A stretch of 64,000 nucleotides of DNA from Penicillium oxalicum. Taxonomy: Eukaryota > Ascomycota > Eurotiomycetes > Eurotiales > Aspergillaceae. The first letter of the stretch is position 1, and each line of letters starts with the position of its first letter. The DNA is taken from the NCBI RefSeq assembly GCF_001723175.1, contig NC_064652.1:3348001-3412000 (forward strand), given 5' to 3'. Under the pieces are notes generated by a model. That model did no database searches, was not told the origin of the DNA, and saw only the letters and a list, made by a program, of their open reading frames with translations. Positions 34,230 to 46,866 of the stretch are shown here, piece by piece. The position numbers and the translations under genes are program-made.

Positions 34230-36650
34230 AGCTGGAAAACCATGCGCCGACCCATTTGGGAACCTCAGTCAGCATCTGACTGGGATCGCCGTGTACGAGT
34301 ACGGAAGTTCGATGGCGGTATCGACTGGTTGGATGTGGACGTCGACTATGAGCTTCGCGCTCAGGATGATGAAAACCTCATATCAGCCGCACACAAAAGA
34401 CTTGGATCTAATCAGTGGTGGCTGGTCGATGTCTACGTAATAGACCAAGCTGGTATGCAGTTTCATTCCACATTGTTCTCGAACTCAGTCCCGAAGTCTT
34501 TTGGTTCGGTGTGACTCCCCCGATGCTTGTGTGGTATCTCTGGCCTACCTGTTCGCTTTAATTGTGTCCCCCTTTCGCATTTCTTCGAGGAGGGTTTTTG
34601 TCCCTCTCGTTGAAAATCTTCTTCCTTTCCTCTCTCTCCCATGAGATGTATTATCAGACGACGCTTTTTGATCAACGCCCCTTTCGTCAGTACCCAAGCA
34701 CAAAGGCGTTTCATCTTCCCAATTCTGTTATCTGGGCTTTTTAGATTACTATTGCTTGCCAGGGAATTGGCTTTGCTTGATCTAACCTTTGTACGCCCGT
34801 GAAGATCGTGGGCAGTCCGATCATAAACATTTTGTGCGTTCTCTCCGTGAGCACTTTTCAAATAACCCTCAACCCTCAGATGGTTTGATCTACGAAAGCA
34901 CTCGACGCTACGAGGAATTCTTGGGCGACCCAATCGATTGACTGGCTGCAAACAACTGGTGGGCCATTTTCGAGACAAAACCGGGAAGTAAAAAAGGAAG
35001 CTATTTACGGACCTTTTTCAAGCATCCCACGCTGGCCCAGAAGCTAGATTCGTTACTCCGCATAGAGGAAATTTGGGAAGGGGTGAAGATTGCCTTACTC
35101 TATAAAGTAGTAGCGATGCAATGCAACGAGGTATGCCTAGTCCATTCTCGGAGTCGATTCGGCTAAGCTGACAGCGCACAGGCAATTATGTGCTACTGGA
35201 ATCTCATCTGTCAGATATTTTTGACCCTTGTCGAAGAGAATACTGAGCTACTCGGTCTTATTGACGGCGTCACCGTGAGCCTGATTCAGTCTCGAGTGCC
35301 AAAGGCGTCGCAGGGCGACCTAAACTTTCTGTCGCGAAATTGGGAAAATGGGGACCTCTTTCCTTATATTCCAACTCAGCAGCGTCAAGAGGCCTAGGAG
35401 TGACTGAAAAACATAGAATTTCCCGCCCTGACCCTGGAGACACTCTTCAGAGACCGAATCTACCTAGAGGTAGGCCGGAGCGTAATGCATCGGCTGTTTC
35501 TTCCCGACCTACCACGGACGGTCACCATCGATAAAGGTGTCTGTGAACAGTTCGACATCCACATCCCGATCCTGATACCCCACCGGCATGAAATGCTCAA
35601 GGCAGAACTTTGAGAGCTCTGGCGTTTTAGTTTTCAGTACGGATTTGAGATGACGGAACATCGACGCCGCGTCTCACGAGGCAAGGTCGACATCGAACGT
35701 GAAAATGGACGCCATGGCAGGGTTTCTAGCCTAACTCATGATCTTGAGCGATCACTACTTTGGGAGCATTTCTTCTAGCTTGCTGCCCAAAAGGGATCTC
35801 GCATCCCTCTCGGCCAAGGATCCCATTAACCGTCAAGTGCGCTACCAGTGCCTACGTTGTGCGAGGACAGTAGTAAGATCCCAGTAAGACACAGGAGTGG
35901 AACGCCTCTTGATGATTCGGTGGAGGAAGATCGATTCGCGCTTTCAGCAGAATCATTGTAGCGCCCTTGGTTAACGCCAAAAGTCACGGCAGAGTTTCTC
36001 CATAGATTAGTCTTCTTGGCCTTCTTCCGATACCTCATGGCAACTGGCGACGGACAGACTGTCGGTCGGCGGGAAAGCGGTGGCCCACCCGCGGCCGAAC
36101 CCATGGAAGAGGTTGATGTGGATTCAGTCCAAACACCCCCGAACCTACTATGCCGCCGGAACCCTATCACGCCTCACTTCTGCTTGCACAGCAGTTTCAG
36201 CAAGAAAGTGAGCTAAATCTTTCACACGTGCAACAGCCAACCGTTTTCATGATGGACGTGTTCTTAGATGGGAATATACACACGCTAGGACTGACGGACG
36301 ACAGCACCGTTTTGAATGAATTCTTCCACAGTCTAGAAGCGAATTACTTTCACATGTCTAATCCGGGAGACAATGGAAAAGGGTTGAGTGCCAGCGATTG
36401 CTACTATCACTATATCTAAAACCCCCTTTCTCGACTCTATGCGAGCTTCTGAAAAAGACAGTCCCCAGTATGACACGTGAACTATACAATGGGACGATCG
36501 GACGGGACAGAACTAGGTTTGGAAACGCAGAGCTGGAACAGGCCAGAGAATGGCTGAATAGGGCAAAGAGGGTCTTGGCCGAATTGGGTCCTGCATCCTT
36601 GGAGCTAAAATCATCCACGCTATATATTTGTATTTCCGACTTATGATGCT
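34230..36650 (+). pseudogene. Second DUF3723-like pseudogene, heavily decayed
   Basis: Plus-strand pieces follow one another in family-like order but in changing frames. They are NQWWLVDVYVIDQAGMQFHS and NSVPKSFGSV (34.4-34.5 kb), STKAFHLPNSVIWAF (34.7), SLREHFSNNPQPSDGLIYES (34.85), NLICQIFLTLVEENTELLGL with SLIQSRVPKAS (35.2-35.3), and TLFRDRIYLEVGRSVMHRLF (35.45). After these come ELWRFSFQYGFEMTEHRRR (35.6) and a C-terminal module near 36.2-36.6. At least six stops or frameshifts separate them. The HFS...QPSDG, LLQSR and FFEDxxYLE-like blocks are what I associate with DUF3723. That this is one dead gene is fairly clear; the family label is less sure. Confidence 0.5.
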
Positions 36651-36659
36651 TCGACGATT

Positions 36660-37430
36660 TCAAATTACAACTATATTGCCTTTTTTTTATCGTTTGTGGG
36701 AATAGAAAACATGACGCTTGGTCACATGATCATATATCAAATAGTGTCAGAACGCAGCAGGTAGGTAGATACCCGGAGGCAGGAGATGTTATCTCCCGCC
36801 AAGATTAGTCATATATAAGGCCCTATCCAAAATTCTATATAGGAGGCCCTTTAGAAAATTAGACGCGCCCTTGATCCTATTAGTGCACCCGTATGGTTCA
36901 CTCCACTCTGTTTCCAAGAAATAGTAACAAAACGTGATGAAATTGTAAATATTGTAGTGGGGGATTCGGTTGCATGTACTTAGTGGATGTTTAGTAGTGA
37001 GAGATGCCTGATAGCCTGACCGCCCAGGGAGGTTATCTAAGACCTAGGCTACGGGATCTTTGGGATCATCATACTTGATCAACAGTTTGGACGGAGGATT
37101 CAGGACAGTCTTTACAGTCGGATTCCTTACACTTGCAATGTCACACTCCTTTTGATTCCTGCCCTTTGTTCCTGATATCGGATTACACGATTACCTTGGA
37201 GGATTCCGGGACTTGCGTGCTGGTGGGTTTGGTTTGGTTCCTCTATGACTCGACCTGTCTGGTAAGATCAGACTGCCTTGAGCATTCCCCTCTTCAATAT
37301 CTAATATACACTCTGGCGATTGATGATCAGGCGGAACTGACCTAAATGGAATGAATTGTTTTAGTGAACTACAAAATTGAGCACGGGCGAGGACACGTTA
37401 AGTTGCCCTTGCAAGCAAAGACGGGATTGG
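36660..37430. other. No gene recognised
   Basis: An AT-rich intergenic-like stretch with short frames only. Confidence 0.4.
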
Positions 37431-37439
37431 AATAGACGA

Positions 37440-38035
37440 AATCCAAACGTCGAAAACAGCCCATCAAAGATAAACTCCGCGCGTCCGAGATCAGGTCGAC
37501 CACCGACGATGTGGATCGATAAGCCAAATTGGGCCAACCTGGGCCGCTGTGTTTTAGGGCACCAAGAGACGTTTCTGATACCGTTCGTCACGAAAATTTT
37601 ATGCAACAGCAGCAGAGGCTGGAAAGTTCACAGTCCAAAGACGTACCAATCCCTAACCTCTGGAAGCTGTTCTTTCATTTATATCGACTTCAGGGGAGAG
37701 CAATCGGTTTCACAGCCTCCTGTAGCTTAGATGACCGTCTCACTCGTCTTACATTCGCAGAAAGACAGACAAGAGCCGGATCAGCTCGGGATAAGCGGAC
37801 CACGAGACGTAGCCGTGAGGACATACACTGCTTAGCAAGGAACAAATGTTATCAACGACAGTTTAAATGCTCAATTCAAGCTGACCCGTGATATTACGCT
37901 CACCTATCGTCTAGATCTTGACCAGATACATGTGGATCAAAACCTGGAATTTTCTATTGAGGGAAAATTTGTGATTGGTATTGCATGTCGCTTTGTAGGT
38001 GACATTAGTCGATGGGCAAGGGACGTAAGTAGTTA
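37440..38035 (+). pseudogene. Decayed coding region with a kinase-like N-terminal motif
   Basis: The frame near 37460-37545 contains SARPRSGRPPTMWIDKPNWA, closely matching HPKRVRPPTIWCEDKPNW at the start of the kinase-like pseudogene at 52.8 kb. Further along, another frame reads FKLTRDITLTYRLDLDQIHV and EGKFVIGIACRFVGDISRWA, ending at a GTAAGT donor near 38030. The two halves may belong to different genes. I do not recognise the second. No intact frame joins them. Confidence 0.35.
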
Positions 38036-38927
38036 ACTACGGTTTACGTTCCGAACATAATACGGCAAGTCTTTATAGATTAAGCTCAAACTTTACCTTC
38101 TATTATTTCCCGTAGATTGTGTGATTCAACCCCACAGTAAGGTATGTAAAGAAAACGCGCCGTAAAATGCCAGCTCTGTGAACCCAGAATCCCCAAGAAT
38201 CCCACTCATCCCTACTACCTAACGAGAAACAATCAGCGAACCAACGTATTTTTTATACCTGTGGCAAGAGCTACCGTTAAAATTTTCTGCCTGATGGAAA
38301 TTTATCTGAGCTGGTGCTTCTTGCTGATGTAATTCCGGTGCTAGTAAAATGGCGGCCGTTTCCTGCGTCGCGCTAACCGTCTCAAAGAGTAACCCCCATC
38401 CCGATGACATGAAATGCCCTACGTGGTGAAACACCCGCGAGGTATCTGACAAGTCCAGCATATTTATCCTCTAACAACCAGTCAATTCTTATTTGTGGAT
38501 AGAGGATACCTCAATTACATGATTCTTGCTATCACTGCTTTTGCAAAAGCTATTAAATACCACGTCCCAATGCTGAAGTACAAGACCTAATGTATTACCT
38601 GGAAATCTGCCGTTGACGGCTGGGACGCCAAGACCACCCACCATGACATCAGAGATAAGTGTGAGGGATAAAATTGCGCAAGTGTAATGTCGGGTATCAT
38701 CTTTCCAGGCCATCAAAATGATGTGAGTCACAACAATGTGGAGTTGAGCGAAACCCGTGGCAGCGGAGAGGTACTAAGATTACAAATTCATGAAGTTGAA
38801 TACACGGGAAAATAACAATGGTGTAAGTTGGTGTATGAAATATATAACTGCGGCTAAATATGGAAGTAGACCCACACCAAGTATGTAATTATTACGGAAG
38901 ATTCACTCGCTATGCTCAGGCCATCGA

Positions 38928-41900
38928 TCAGGTGACGACCACGGCCGTCCAGAGAAACCACTGCGCGTGGCAAGACAAGGCTTGCGTGCGATTGTCCTTT
39001 ACTTCGGGTCTTAACTGGCTATTGACCATAGCCGTGAATCGCTCAGTCGGCACCCCAGTCGCGAATCCGAAGATCAAAACACGTCCAGACGGGCAGCCAA
39101 GCACCACCGCTATTCCGGACTTTCCTACAGCCGAACTGGTCGGGCGATAGGTGGGAGGCAGCCAGAGCCAGTTCTGTGAACGCCGCGTGATCCAGAGTCT
39201 ATCGAAACTGATACCGTAGCCTTGATATTCGGGGGGTTGCGGCAGTTGATTTGCACTAGGTGATTGGAGGTCTAACGCGGACACTTTAGTCGGAGGCCTA
39301 GGATTAGGTGTTGCTGAGCCACGAAGGGGAAAAATCCCAACGCTAGTGTGAAGAGAGGAGTTGGTGGTGTCGAAGGAAAGAATATTCACATAATTGCCAA
39401 CATTTAGGGTTTGCAGGCAGGCCCCGGTGTGCGCATCCCAGATCTTGATCATCTTGTCCAAAGACCCGGACGCGACGCGACTGCTGTCGGGGGAGAACAC
39501 CACTGAGTTGACATCATGATTATGGCCCTCCAGCGTCTGCAGGCAGTCCCCAGTGTGCGCATCCCAGATCTTGATCGCCCTGTCGGCCGACCCGGACGCG
39601 ACGCGGCTGCTGTCGTAGGAGAACACCACTGAGCTGACATCGTCATTATGGCCCTCCAGCGTCTGCAGGCAGTCCCCAGTGTGCGCATCCCAGATCTTGA
39701 TCGCCCTGTCGGCCGACCCGGACGCGACGCGGCTGCTGTCGGGGGAGAACACCACTAAGGTGACCCTGCTACCATGGCCCTCCAGCGTCTGCAAGCAGGC
39801 CCCGGTGTGCGCATCCCAGATCTTGATCATCTTGTCCCTAGACCCGGACGCGATGAGGCTGCTGTCCGAGGAGAACACCACTGATTTGACATCGTCATTA
39901 TGGCCCGCCAGCGTCTGCAGGCAGGCCCCGGTGTGCGCATCCCAGATCTTGATCGTCTTGTCGTCCGACCCGGACGCGAGCCGGCTGCTCTTGGGCGAGA
40001 ACACCACTGAGTTGACATCGTCATTATGGCCCTCCAGCGTCTGCAGGCAGGCCCCGGTGTGCGCATCCCAGATCTTGATCGTCTTGTCGTCCGACCCGGA
40101 CGCGAGCCGACTGCTGTTGGGCGAGAACACCACTGAGGTGACTATCCGATCATGGCCCTTCAGCGTCTGCAAGCAGGCCCCGGTGTGCGCATCCCAGATC
40201 TTGATCGTCTTGTCGTAAGACCCGGACGCGACGCGGTTGCTGTCGGGGGAGAACACCACTGAGCTGACATCATGATTATGGCCCTCCAGCGTCTGCAGGC
40301 AGTCCCCAGTGTGCGCATCCCAGATCTTGATCGCCCTGTCGGCCGACCCGGACGCGACGCGGCTGCTGTCGGGGGAGAACACCACTGAGGTGACCCTGCT
40401 ACCATGGCCCTCCAGTGTCTGCAGGCAGGCCCCGGTGTGCGCATCCCAGGTCTTGATCGTCTTGTCATAAGATCCGGACGCGACGCGACTGCTGTCCGAG
40501 GAGAACACCACTGAGCTGACCAGCTGCCATGGCCCTTCAGCGTCTGCAGGCAGGCCCCGGTGTGCGCATCCCAGATCTTGATCGTCCTGTCGGCCGACCC
40601 GGACGCGACCCGGCTGCTATCGGGGGAGAACACCACTGAGTTGACCAAGAAGTCATGGCCCTCCAGCGTCTGCAAGCAGGCCCCGGTGTGCGCATCCCAG
40701 TCAGTTCCCATTATCGGCATCATCGTGACATCTTTGGGCCGCTCGTGCCAGAACAACTTCTTAATCAAACTCCGCGATGGACTAAATACAAGCCCACAAC
40801 CGTACGCCTGTAGGGGGCTGTTCTCGATCGCCATTCGGTGGTACAGAATGAATCGATATGTATCTTGGACGAGGATGCTCAGTTTGGCTGCTGTCGGTCG
40901 TTCCTATCGCGGTGTTAGAGCAGTTCCAATTCCCGAAATGAACACATACCAATACGAGATCCTTCAGTCTCTGTATCGACATAATTCCATCCGATATGCT
41001 TCGCAGGAGGCTCAGTGCCTCGAGCCAGTAGAGACACTGCGTTCGAAGAAACGTGTCGACAGTACCACCCTCCTTGAGATCTTCGTATGATCCGCTTTCT
41101 CGTAGATGGTCGACCCAGTAGACACACGAGTATCGTGCGACTGCAAGCGGATCCGGATTAGGTGGCTGGGCTTGCTTGATAGGAGTACCCAGGGCTCCTA
41201 GGCTATACATATCCCGCCGTAACGCCTTCTTCACGACCTGGAGGGACTGCGTGAACATTCGGCGATGGGCAACCGTAGGGCCAGCCGAGAAGATACTCTG
41301 CGCGCCCTTTCCGATTAGATAGTCCTTGGCAGACTGATGCACAAAGTAGATGCTTTCGTCGCGGACCGTGAGGAACGAGCCGGTCCTCTTGATCATCGTC
41401 ACAAGACTTTTCGCCTTTCCGGCGATCTCGTCAGGGAGTCCCGACACTGCCCCTAGCTCCAGTAGCTGAAGCGGCCGATAGGCCAGGGTAGCAGCTGAGA
41501 GGACCAAGTGGCAAAACTTTCGGGTTCGAGGCGCTTCCTGTTCGATCTGGTCTATCATTCGCGCATACATATCATCCAACCCTGTCGGCACTTCATCCAC
41601 CACTTGCTTCACGTCCCAGCTATCAACGCCCCGAAGTTCCTGGACGACGAGCGCCACCCAGAGAAACGTTCCTTCGGCTTTCTCCTCGAGGGTCTGCTGA
41701 ACATATTCCAGCAAAGTATCATCCTCCTCCAGAGACTCAAGTTCCGCTAACCGGTTCGAGATGTAAGCTCCGATGGCCAGAGACACAGCTTCGGCGTTTT
41801 CCTGCAGTTCCAGGCTCAGTATTGACTGCGAGTCGTCAAGCCTTATGCGCTGATTAACGTGGTTCCGGCTGGATATGATCCATTTGACGTGCGGTAATCC

Positions 41901-42703
41901 CCTTGTCTCCTGGAGAATAAGCTGTAACAGTTTATCTTGGTCCTGTACGCATTCGTCCAGAGCATCAACTATAATGTAGATCTTGTCCGTGGTACAGGCG
42001 CGCAAGATACATAAGAACATATTGCACAATGCAGCCCATGCTTCCGCACCCCCAAATTGTGGCTCCCCATTTTGATTGAACCTTTTCTGTATAAGAGAGA
42101 GAAATGATGGTTGTGTGTCCACAAGCATATAGATCAACCCACGTAAGACAGCATGAGCGTTACTCAGCTTAGGAACAGTGGCTTGACAGAAAAAGAAAGA
42201 CAGGAATGTCTTGGCTTGGGAATCTGCTATTTCTATGGTCGGGTTAAGCTCGTCGATGATGCCACAGAGTAGCATTGTCTTGCCTTTACCAGGATCCCCC
42301 TTGATCCAAAGGACCTGACTGTCGTTACTGTTGTTACCGTCGCGCCAACACTGGAACTGGTGGTGGTGGAGGATCCATTCATAGGACTCTTTGAGGGGCG
42401 CCCCTCTTGTCTGGTGGATGTTTGTCTTGACGTCGCGCGGATCCGTCACTGCGAAGTATTCGCGGCAGCGATCCCTGCTTTGTCGGTCTTGGTCTTGCGA
42501 GCTTTCATGTCAGACGGAGTACCGCCAGGAGGAAAACTTGATGTTCAGACGTACCTCCGATGTTTTGAATGAAGGTGCTAAGATGGCACCAAGTTAGTAA
42601 TACTCGTCAACGCGGTACAATCATCAATATCGACGTACGAATGTGTCGCAGTGCCTTCGAATTGGACATTTCCCCCATTGTTGTCCCACTGGTGCCTCCT
42701 CAT
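38928..42703 (-). CDS. NACHT-WD40 NLR, left copy (about 10 WD40 repeats, one frameshift)
   Basis: NACHT-WD40 proteins are fungal NOD-like receptors that oligomerise on ligand sensing and trigger incompatibility or cell death. The start is placed at ATGAGGAGGCAC (42703), opening a short exon with NNGGNVQFEGTATHS. Its joint to the NACHT exon is uncertain; a GTACGT donor fits. The NACHT exon has Walker A LWIKGDPGKGKTMLL, Walker B IYIIVDALDECV and VKWIISSRN. A 46-nt intron (40904-40949, GTATGT...CGATAG) precedes the repeat exon. The 42-residue WD40 units are nearly identical (GHxxxVxSVVFSPDSSRVASG). In unit 2 one base is missing (near 40520), shifting the frame. After the repeats comes a C-terminal domain ending WTAVVVT. 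The NACHT exon is identical over 555 codons to the right copy. Confidence 0.85.
39408..40700 (-). repeat. 126-bp tandem array encoding about 10 WD40 units
   Basis: The units encode GH-led 42-residue blades ending IKIWDAHTGACLQTLE. Differences are concentrated in the residues after GH (DFLVNS, GSRVTS, NHDVSS, DRIVTS, NDDVNS, NDDVKS and others), the positions expected on the ligand-facing surface. The array is longer than the one in the inverted partner. Confidence 0.88.
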
Positions 42704-43249
42704 CGAGATGACAAATCAGGTGATATTGGCTAGATCTGCTGTATAGTGAGTTGAGCGTATCTAGCAGTCGCACTGTAGTGCGCCACTACCAGCGGAGAAA
42801 TTCGGTACGCGGCAGAATTTGAGTCCTCGCTACAAGATCAACCAGAAATGTTTCTGCCTTGCACAGGATGAAAGGGCTAAGCCGTTAGGCTGCAAGCTAC
42901 TGCGGGTAGCAGGGCTGACAGGAGACACCATCGCTCTTGTATGCTGTTGAAGCAGGTGTTGCCATCTGGTCCCGAGTTGCAGCCGCGCCAGCGGCAAGCC
43001 ATGCAGATATCGGCCCGTCGCCTGTACGTCGCCCGCCAATCACTGCCGCCCGCCCCTTCACCTTGGCCTTCCCCTTGGGCAATCGGGTGGAATAGCGCTC
43101 ATGCAGTGTGATGAATTGCACAGCGGGGCGTTGTATTGCCACGTCTCGTCCCCCACACCTGCATCCTCTCCTGTGGGGCGATCTTTCGACGTGAGGTTGA
43201 TTTATTTTCTGGCGCAGAGAGCACGAACTGCTTTCTAGCTGCGGCTGAG

Positions 43250-45290
43250 GTGCCTAACGCTCTTGCGCTTCCGGACACCTTGACTATTACAGATAGCAAG
43301 AGAGACATAAAGCTTACTTGGATCACATAAAAGATAATTCTCCGGTTTCATTTTACCTGCTCAGAGAACATCTGCGGTGGATATCTGCCTTTATGCACAC
43401 GTCCATAGGCTCTTATAGAGTACTCCTACGTTGCCACAGGTATCCAAAAATTACATGAGCCTAATTGGCGGTCCAAGCTGATTGTCATTGCGCTAATTTG
43501 CTTTTTGAATGCCAAGTGATCTGAGATGGCGTCTCAAGTATCGGATAGGGCACCCTCAAATGTCTCGTTACCTGCTATCTTGTATCTACCCCCGCGCCAT
43601 GCTTAGAAACATTGGGTAAAAAGGACAAATTTCCTATACGCCGAGTCCTTAGTAAGTCTACCGTTATGTTGGACGGGTGATGTTTCTGCTTCCATAATAC
43701 TTTCTGTTATACTTTTTAAGTCTTCATCGCATTCCCCAGCCTTTTTGATCTCAATATATTTTTACGAATCACAGCGCGCCTTGAAAGGTGAAAGCACCAC
43801 TCGAGTCTTAGTATTTAGGAGCACTGAACAACCTAGCGTGTGTGTGAGATGTGAGAACTGCGGTTGTGGACAGAAACCAATGCCTTCGTTATCAATACTA
43901 TAGGACACGTAGCGCAATGCTTTGACATTAACTCTGGGCCCTGTGATCCCGACTGACCATCCTTGGCCTAGCTCAAGGCTAGCCTCTTCAGGATTAGCGC
44001 ACCGTGAGATATTAACTTACGTGATCCCACATCCAGGGCGGAACGAAAAACCTTCATTTCCTCATTTCCTCGGGGGATCGCGTAGACCCCGAACTCCACG
44101 TGACCATTGACTCAAACCAAGGCAGAATGCGGGGCTCCACCAAAATCAACCGTTTAACTTGCAGTTGGTGAGAATTGCCAAACGGTAACTAAGAAGATTG
44201 CAGGCTCTATATTCCACAGTAGTTCAAATGTGGTTGAAAGTCAAAAATTGAGCTCTTTCTCTCAACAAAACCGCTCTATCAATTTTGCTCGGCATTGTTT
44301 TCGTCTGCTCAGCCCAGAGCGTTCAGATGCTCTTGGTGTTCAACGGTCGAAAAAACTCCCTGGCTGACTATGTTTAAGTTAGTTACTCTGGCGGTTGCCG
44401 GGCTGTCGTTGAAAGGCTACAGTAATGATTTTAAGAGTCATAATTTTGTTTTCATAATAACTAAACAATGTGTAACTTACATCTAGTTAAAAATTATGCT
44501 CATATCGCATGATTCAACCCCTCTTTGGAAGCTCACCGGTCAATTTAGGCTAATTGCTGACGTAGATTCATCCTTGCCAAAAGTCCCGCAAAGACAAGCA
44601 TGACTGTACACCCGCAGCAATTATTTTGATGCTGCTGGAAACACCAACGGTTATCACGTCTACGGACCGACAACCCAGCATATTTTTGACCTCTTTGACA
44701 ATGCTGCGAAGCTTCGCATAGAGATTCAATGACGTTTGGTATGCTCAGGATTGTGGTGGAATCGTTAGATCTGGCTGGTGGAATTTGATTTCAAAGAACC
44801 TGTCCACCAATAACTAATCGCTGACTAATTTAGGTAATTACAGAGCCGGGCGTTTCTATCATATAATTTAAGACCGAGTAAGTTATCCTTCCTTAACCCG
44901 GCCTTGGATGGATCACAATAGGTACTGGACGGCCAAAACTTCAATGCCCGCCCTGAAGAAGGGCAATGCTAGCGATGATTCTAGCTCCCTACTAGCAGCT
45001 ACACAACCTTCTCCTTCGATATTTCATTTGCATGGTGGCCAGCACGAGACTTTTTGCTCGGTAATGAATTTACCTCGAGGATTTTCGAGACGTCCTCAAT
45101 TTGGGCTTATGCGCATTTCCAGTCCAGCAAAGCTAAGTTTAAGCCCAAATGGGCATAGCGTGACCAGAATGCTCAGTCCTCTATTATTAATTCACGAAAC
45201 AAAGCAACTCGCAGGCATGAACGTCGGATTGTCTTCAATACATATCTGAATCCCATGAACTGCTCCGAACTGCAGTCAGCTGGTCAACGC
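43250..45290. other. Spacer DNA; possible secreted-protein remnant
   Basis: Mostly non-coding. At about 44370 a frame starts MFKLVTLAVAGLSLKGYS, which looks like a signal peptide. Around 44610-44730 another reads NYFDAAGNTNGYHVYGPTTQ, suggestive of the mature part of a small secreted protein, with stops between. This is a weak call. Confidence 0.35.
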
Positions 45291-45294
45291 AGCG

Positions 45295-46184
45295 CTATCT
45301 TCTTTTGCTTGCATCAGATGCGACCGTCATTACATAGTGACCTTGCTGATCCTGCCCTATTTTCTGGACAGTAGACTCCGTGGTGTTGAAGATCATGTTT
45401 TCATTCTGCTTGCATTAACAACACGATGACACGATGATAGACTAGAGAGAGGAGAATCAGATCGACCTCCACTTACTCTTTGCTCCAATAGATTCTTGAC
45501 AGCCGTGTTCATTACTGGATCCCGCTCCGATGCAGAGCGCAATTCCTTCATGACTTTGAGAAGCTTATCCATTTCCTCCCCGCCCGCCGCTTCTTCGTCG
45601 CTCGCAGACGGAGTGTAAATTTGGTACAGTGCGTCAATGTGGTCATTGATGTCCTTGACTAGCTTCTCGAGATGCTTCTCGTCGTAAATAGCGAACTTGA
45701 AGAGTCTAGGAACTGACATCTTGTTTCTGCGCTCGTGCACGATTTTTTGCATTGTCTCATGGAGGTAACGGTGCATAGCACTCCACTTAAAGCCATCCTG
45801 GCCGAACGGCTTCATTTCGTTCGCTCTCACTTCAGGGTCATCCTCAGACTTTCCTTTGCGTTCATTATGACAGATTTTCATGGACTCTTCGAAAAAAGTC
45901 GCCAAGATCTGAAATGTCCGTATAGCCTGATTCTCTTGCTCCTCGTCGAGCTGGAATAAGCCCGAGCTTTTCAGCGACTCCTCGTCTTCGATATTCGAGC
46001 CTGTCAGACCGACAGCCTGGCCCCAGCGCGTTAGTCTCAGCTGCGCACTGCCAAGCTTCACGATCAGAGACTGAAGTCGCGGGGCCGCCTTTCTGGCAAT
46101 GTAGATGTAGTCAAACCAGGTAATAATCGTGGTAAAAAGACCGGCTAGCCCAGATGCCGCACTAATAACTTCTACACCCGTCAT
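45295..46184 (-). CDS. HeLo-domain protein with candidate C-terminal amyloid motif, 272 aa
   Basis: HeLo domains are membrane-targeting cell-death effectors of the HET-S type, normally activated by an NLR through a shared amyloid motif. Exon 1 (46184-45477) starts MTGVEVISAASGLAGLFTTI; the hydrophobic N-terminal helix and the following LGSAQLRLTRWGQAVGL match the HeLo pattern. The rest is helical and charged through DPVMNTAVKNLLEQR. A 71-nt intron (GTAAGT donor, GCAG acceptor; CAAG three bases earlier also fits) leads to a short exon, 45405-45295, encoding a segment with NTTESTVQKIGQDQQG. Its Asn, Thr, Val, Gly spacing recalls HET-s-related amyloid motifs. The exon sum is a whole frame. It is divergent from the right NLR, whose ATG is about 680 bp away. 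Seen: domain and exons. Inferred: the amyloid role and the pairing. Confidence 0.72.
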
Positions 46185-46866
46185 CACGGTAGAAGTGCGC
46201 CTGTCTGTGTGTGAATGTATAGACTGGTTGATGATGATAGGCCTGGGGGAGCTCGGTATGGATTTTGCGCATAATTCTTGGGGTAATGTGGTCTTATGTA
46301 TCAAAGAGCGAGGTCACCAAATTCACTGGTGCTTGCGGCTGGAAAGCGGTCCGTGCGATTCGCTTGTTGGAAAATGAGGCATTGTCACCTGCAATGGAAA
46401 CGCTGCCCGGAGCGATCTTCAACCGCGGGGACGCGACGTGGCAGTACGATGCGGCGCAGTACAATCTGTCGCACTGCATGAGCGCTGTCCCCCACCCGCT
46501 TGCCCTAAGGTAGGGGGCGGGCGCCAGCGATTGGTGGGCGACGTGCAGCAGCGGCGCGATATCTGCAATGCTTGCCGCTGGCGCTATGTTACAACATCGG
46601 AGCCAGTGACGGATCCAATAGCGGTTTTCGCACATGCAAGACCCATGGAGTCAGCCCTGCTATCCGCATTGGCTTTCAGCCTGATGACCCCGCTTTTCAT
46701 ACAAGTGCGAGAGACAGACGGAAAGAGGTCTCTGATCGGTCTGGTAATGACGGGTCGAATTCTATCACCTACCGAATTTCTCCGCTGTTAGCGGCGCACT
46801 GCCGTGCGACTGCCAGATACGCTCAACTCACTACACGGCGGACTTAGCCAGGGTCAGTTGACTTGT

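Larger units (their letters stand above)
38395..43250 (-). repeat. Left arm of large imperfect inverted repeat
   Basis: This pairs in inverted orientation with 46330-50442. The core (about 38992-42690) is essentially identical to the right arm apart from the WD40 copy number. The outer parts, 38395-38990 and 42690-43250, are clearly homologous but diverged, with many C/T and G/A differences. Similarity ends near 38395, just before ACCCCCATCCCGATGACATG. Confidence 0.85.

Noticed and set aside
38489..38731. 80-codon frame with DVMVGGLGVPAVNGRFPG as a gene
   Set aside because: The homologous stretch in the right arm (about 50.16-50.33 kb) is not open, and no start or splice chain is evident; it is treated as diverged flank of the inverted repeat.
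39679..40218. A 179-codon plus-strand frame across the left WD40 array, made of repeated CASQILI blocks
   Set aside because: It is the antisense shadow of the tandem WD40 repeats; the periodicity comes from the 126-bp units, and the minus strand encodes the recognisable domain.
39408..40700. Regular repeats that might be a CRISPR array
   Set aside because: The 126-bp units translate into consecutive WD40 blades without unique spacers, in a eukaryotic genome.
42897..43326. Minus-strand frames at 42897-43142 and 43099-43326 as genes
   Set aside because: They align with diverged sequence in the other arm (46.33-46.6 kb) and are interrupted there; they look like shared decayed flank rather than live genes.
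45735..45959. Plus-strand frame antisense to the HeLo gene
   Set aside because: It is a shadow of the HeLo exon, which has recognisable domain sequence and splice sites.
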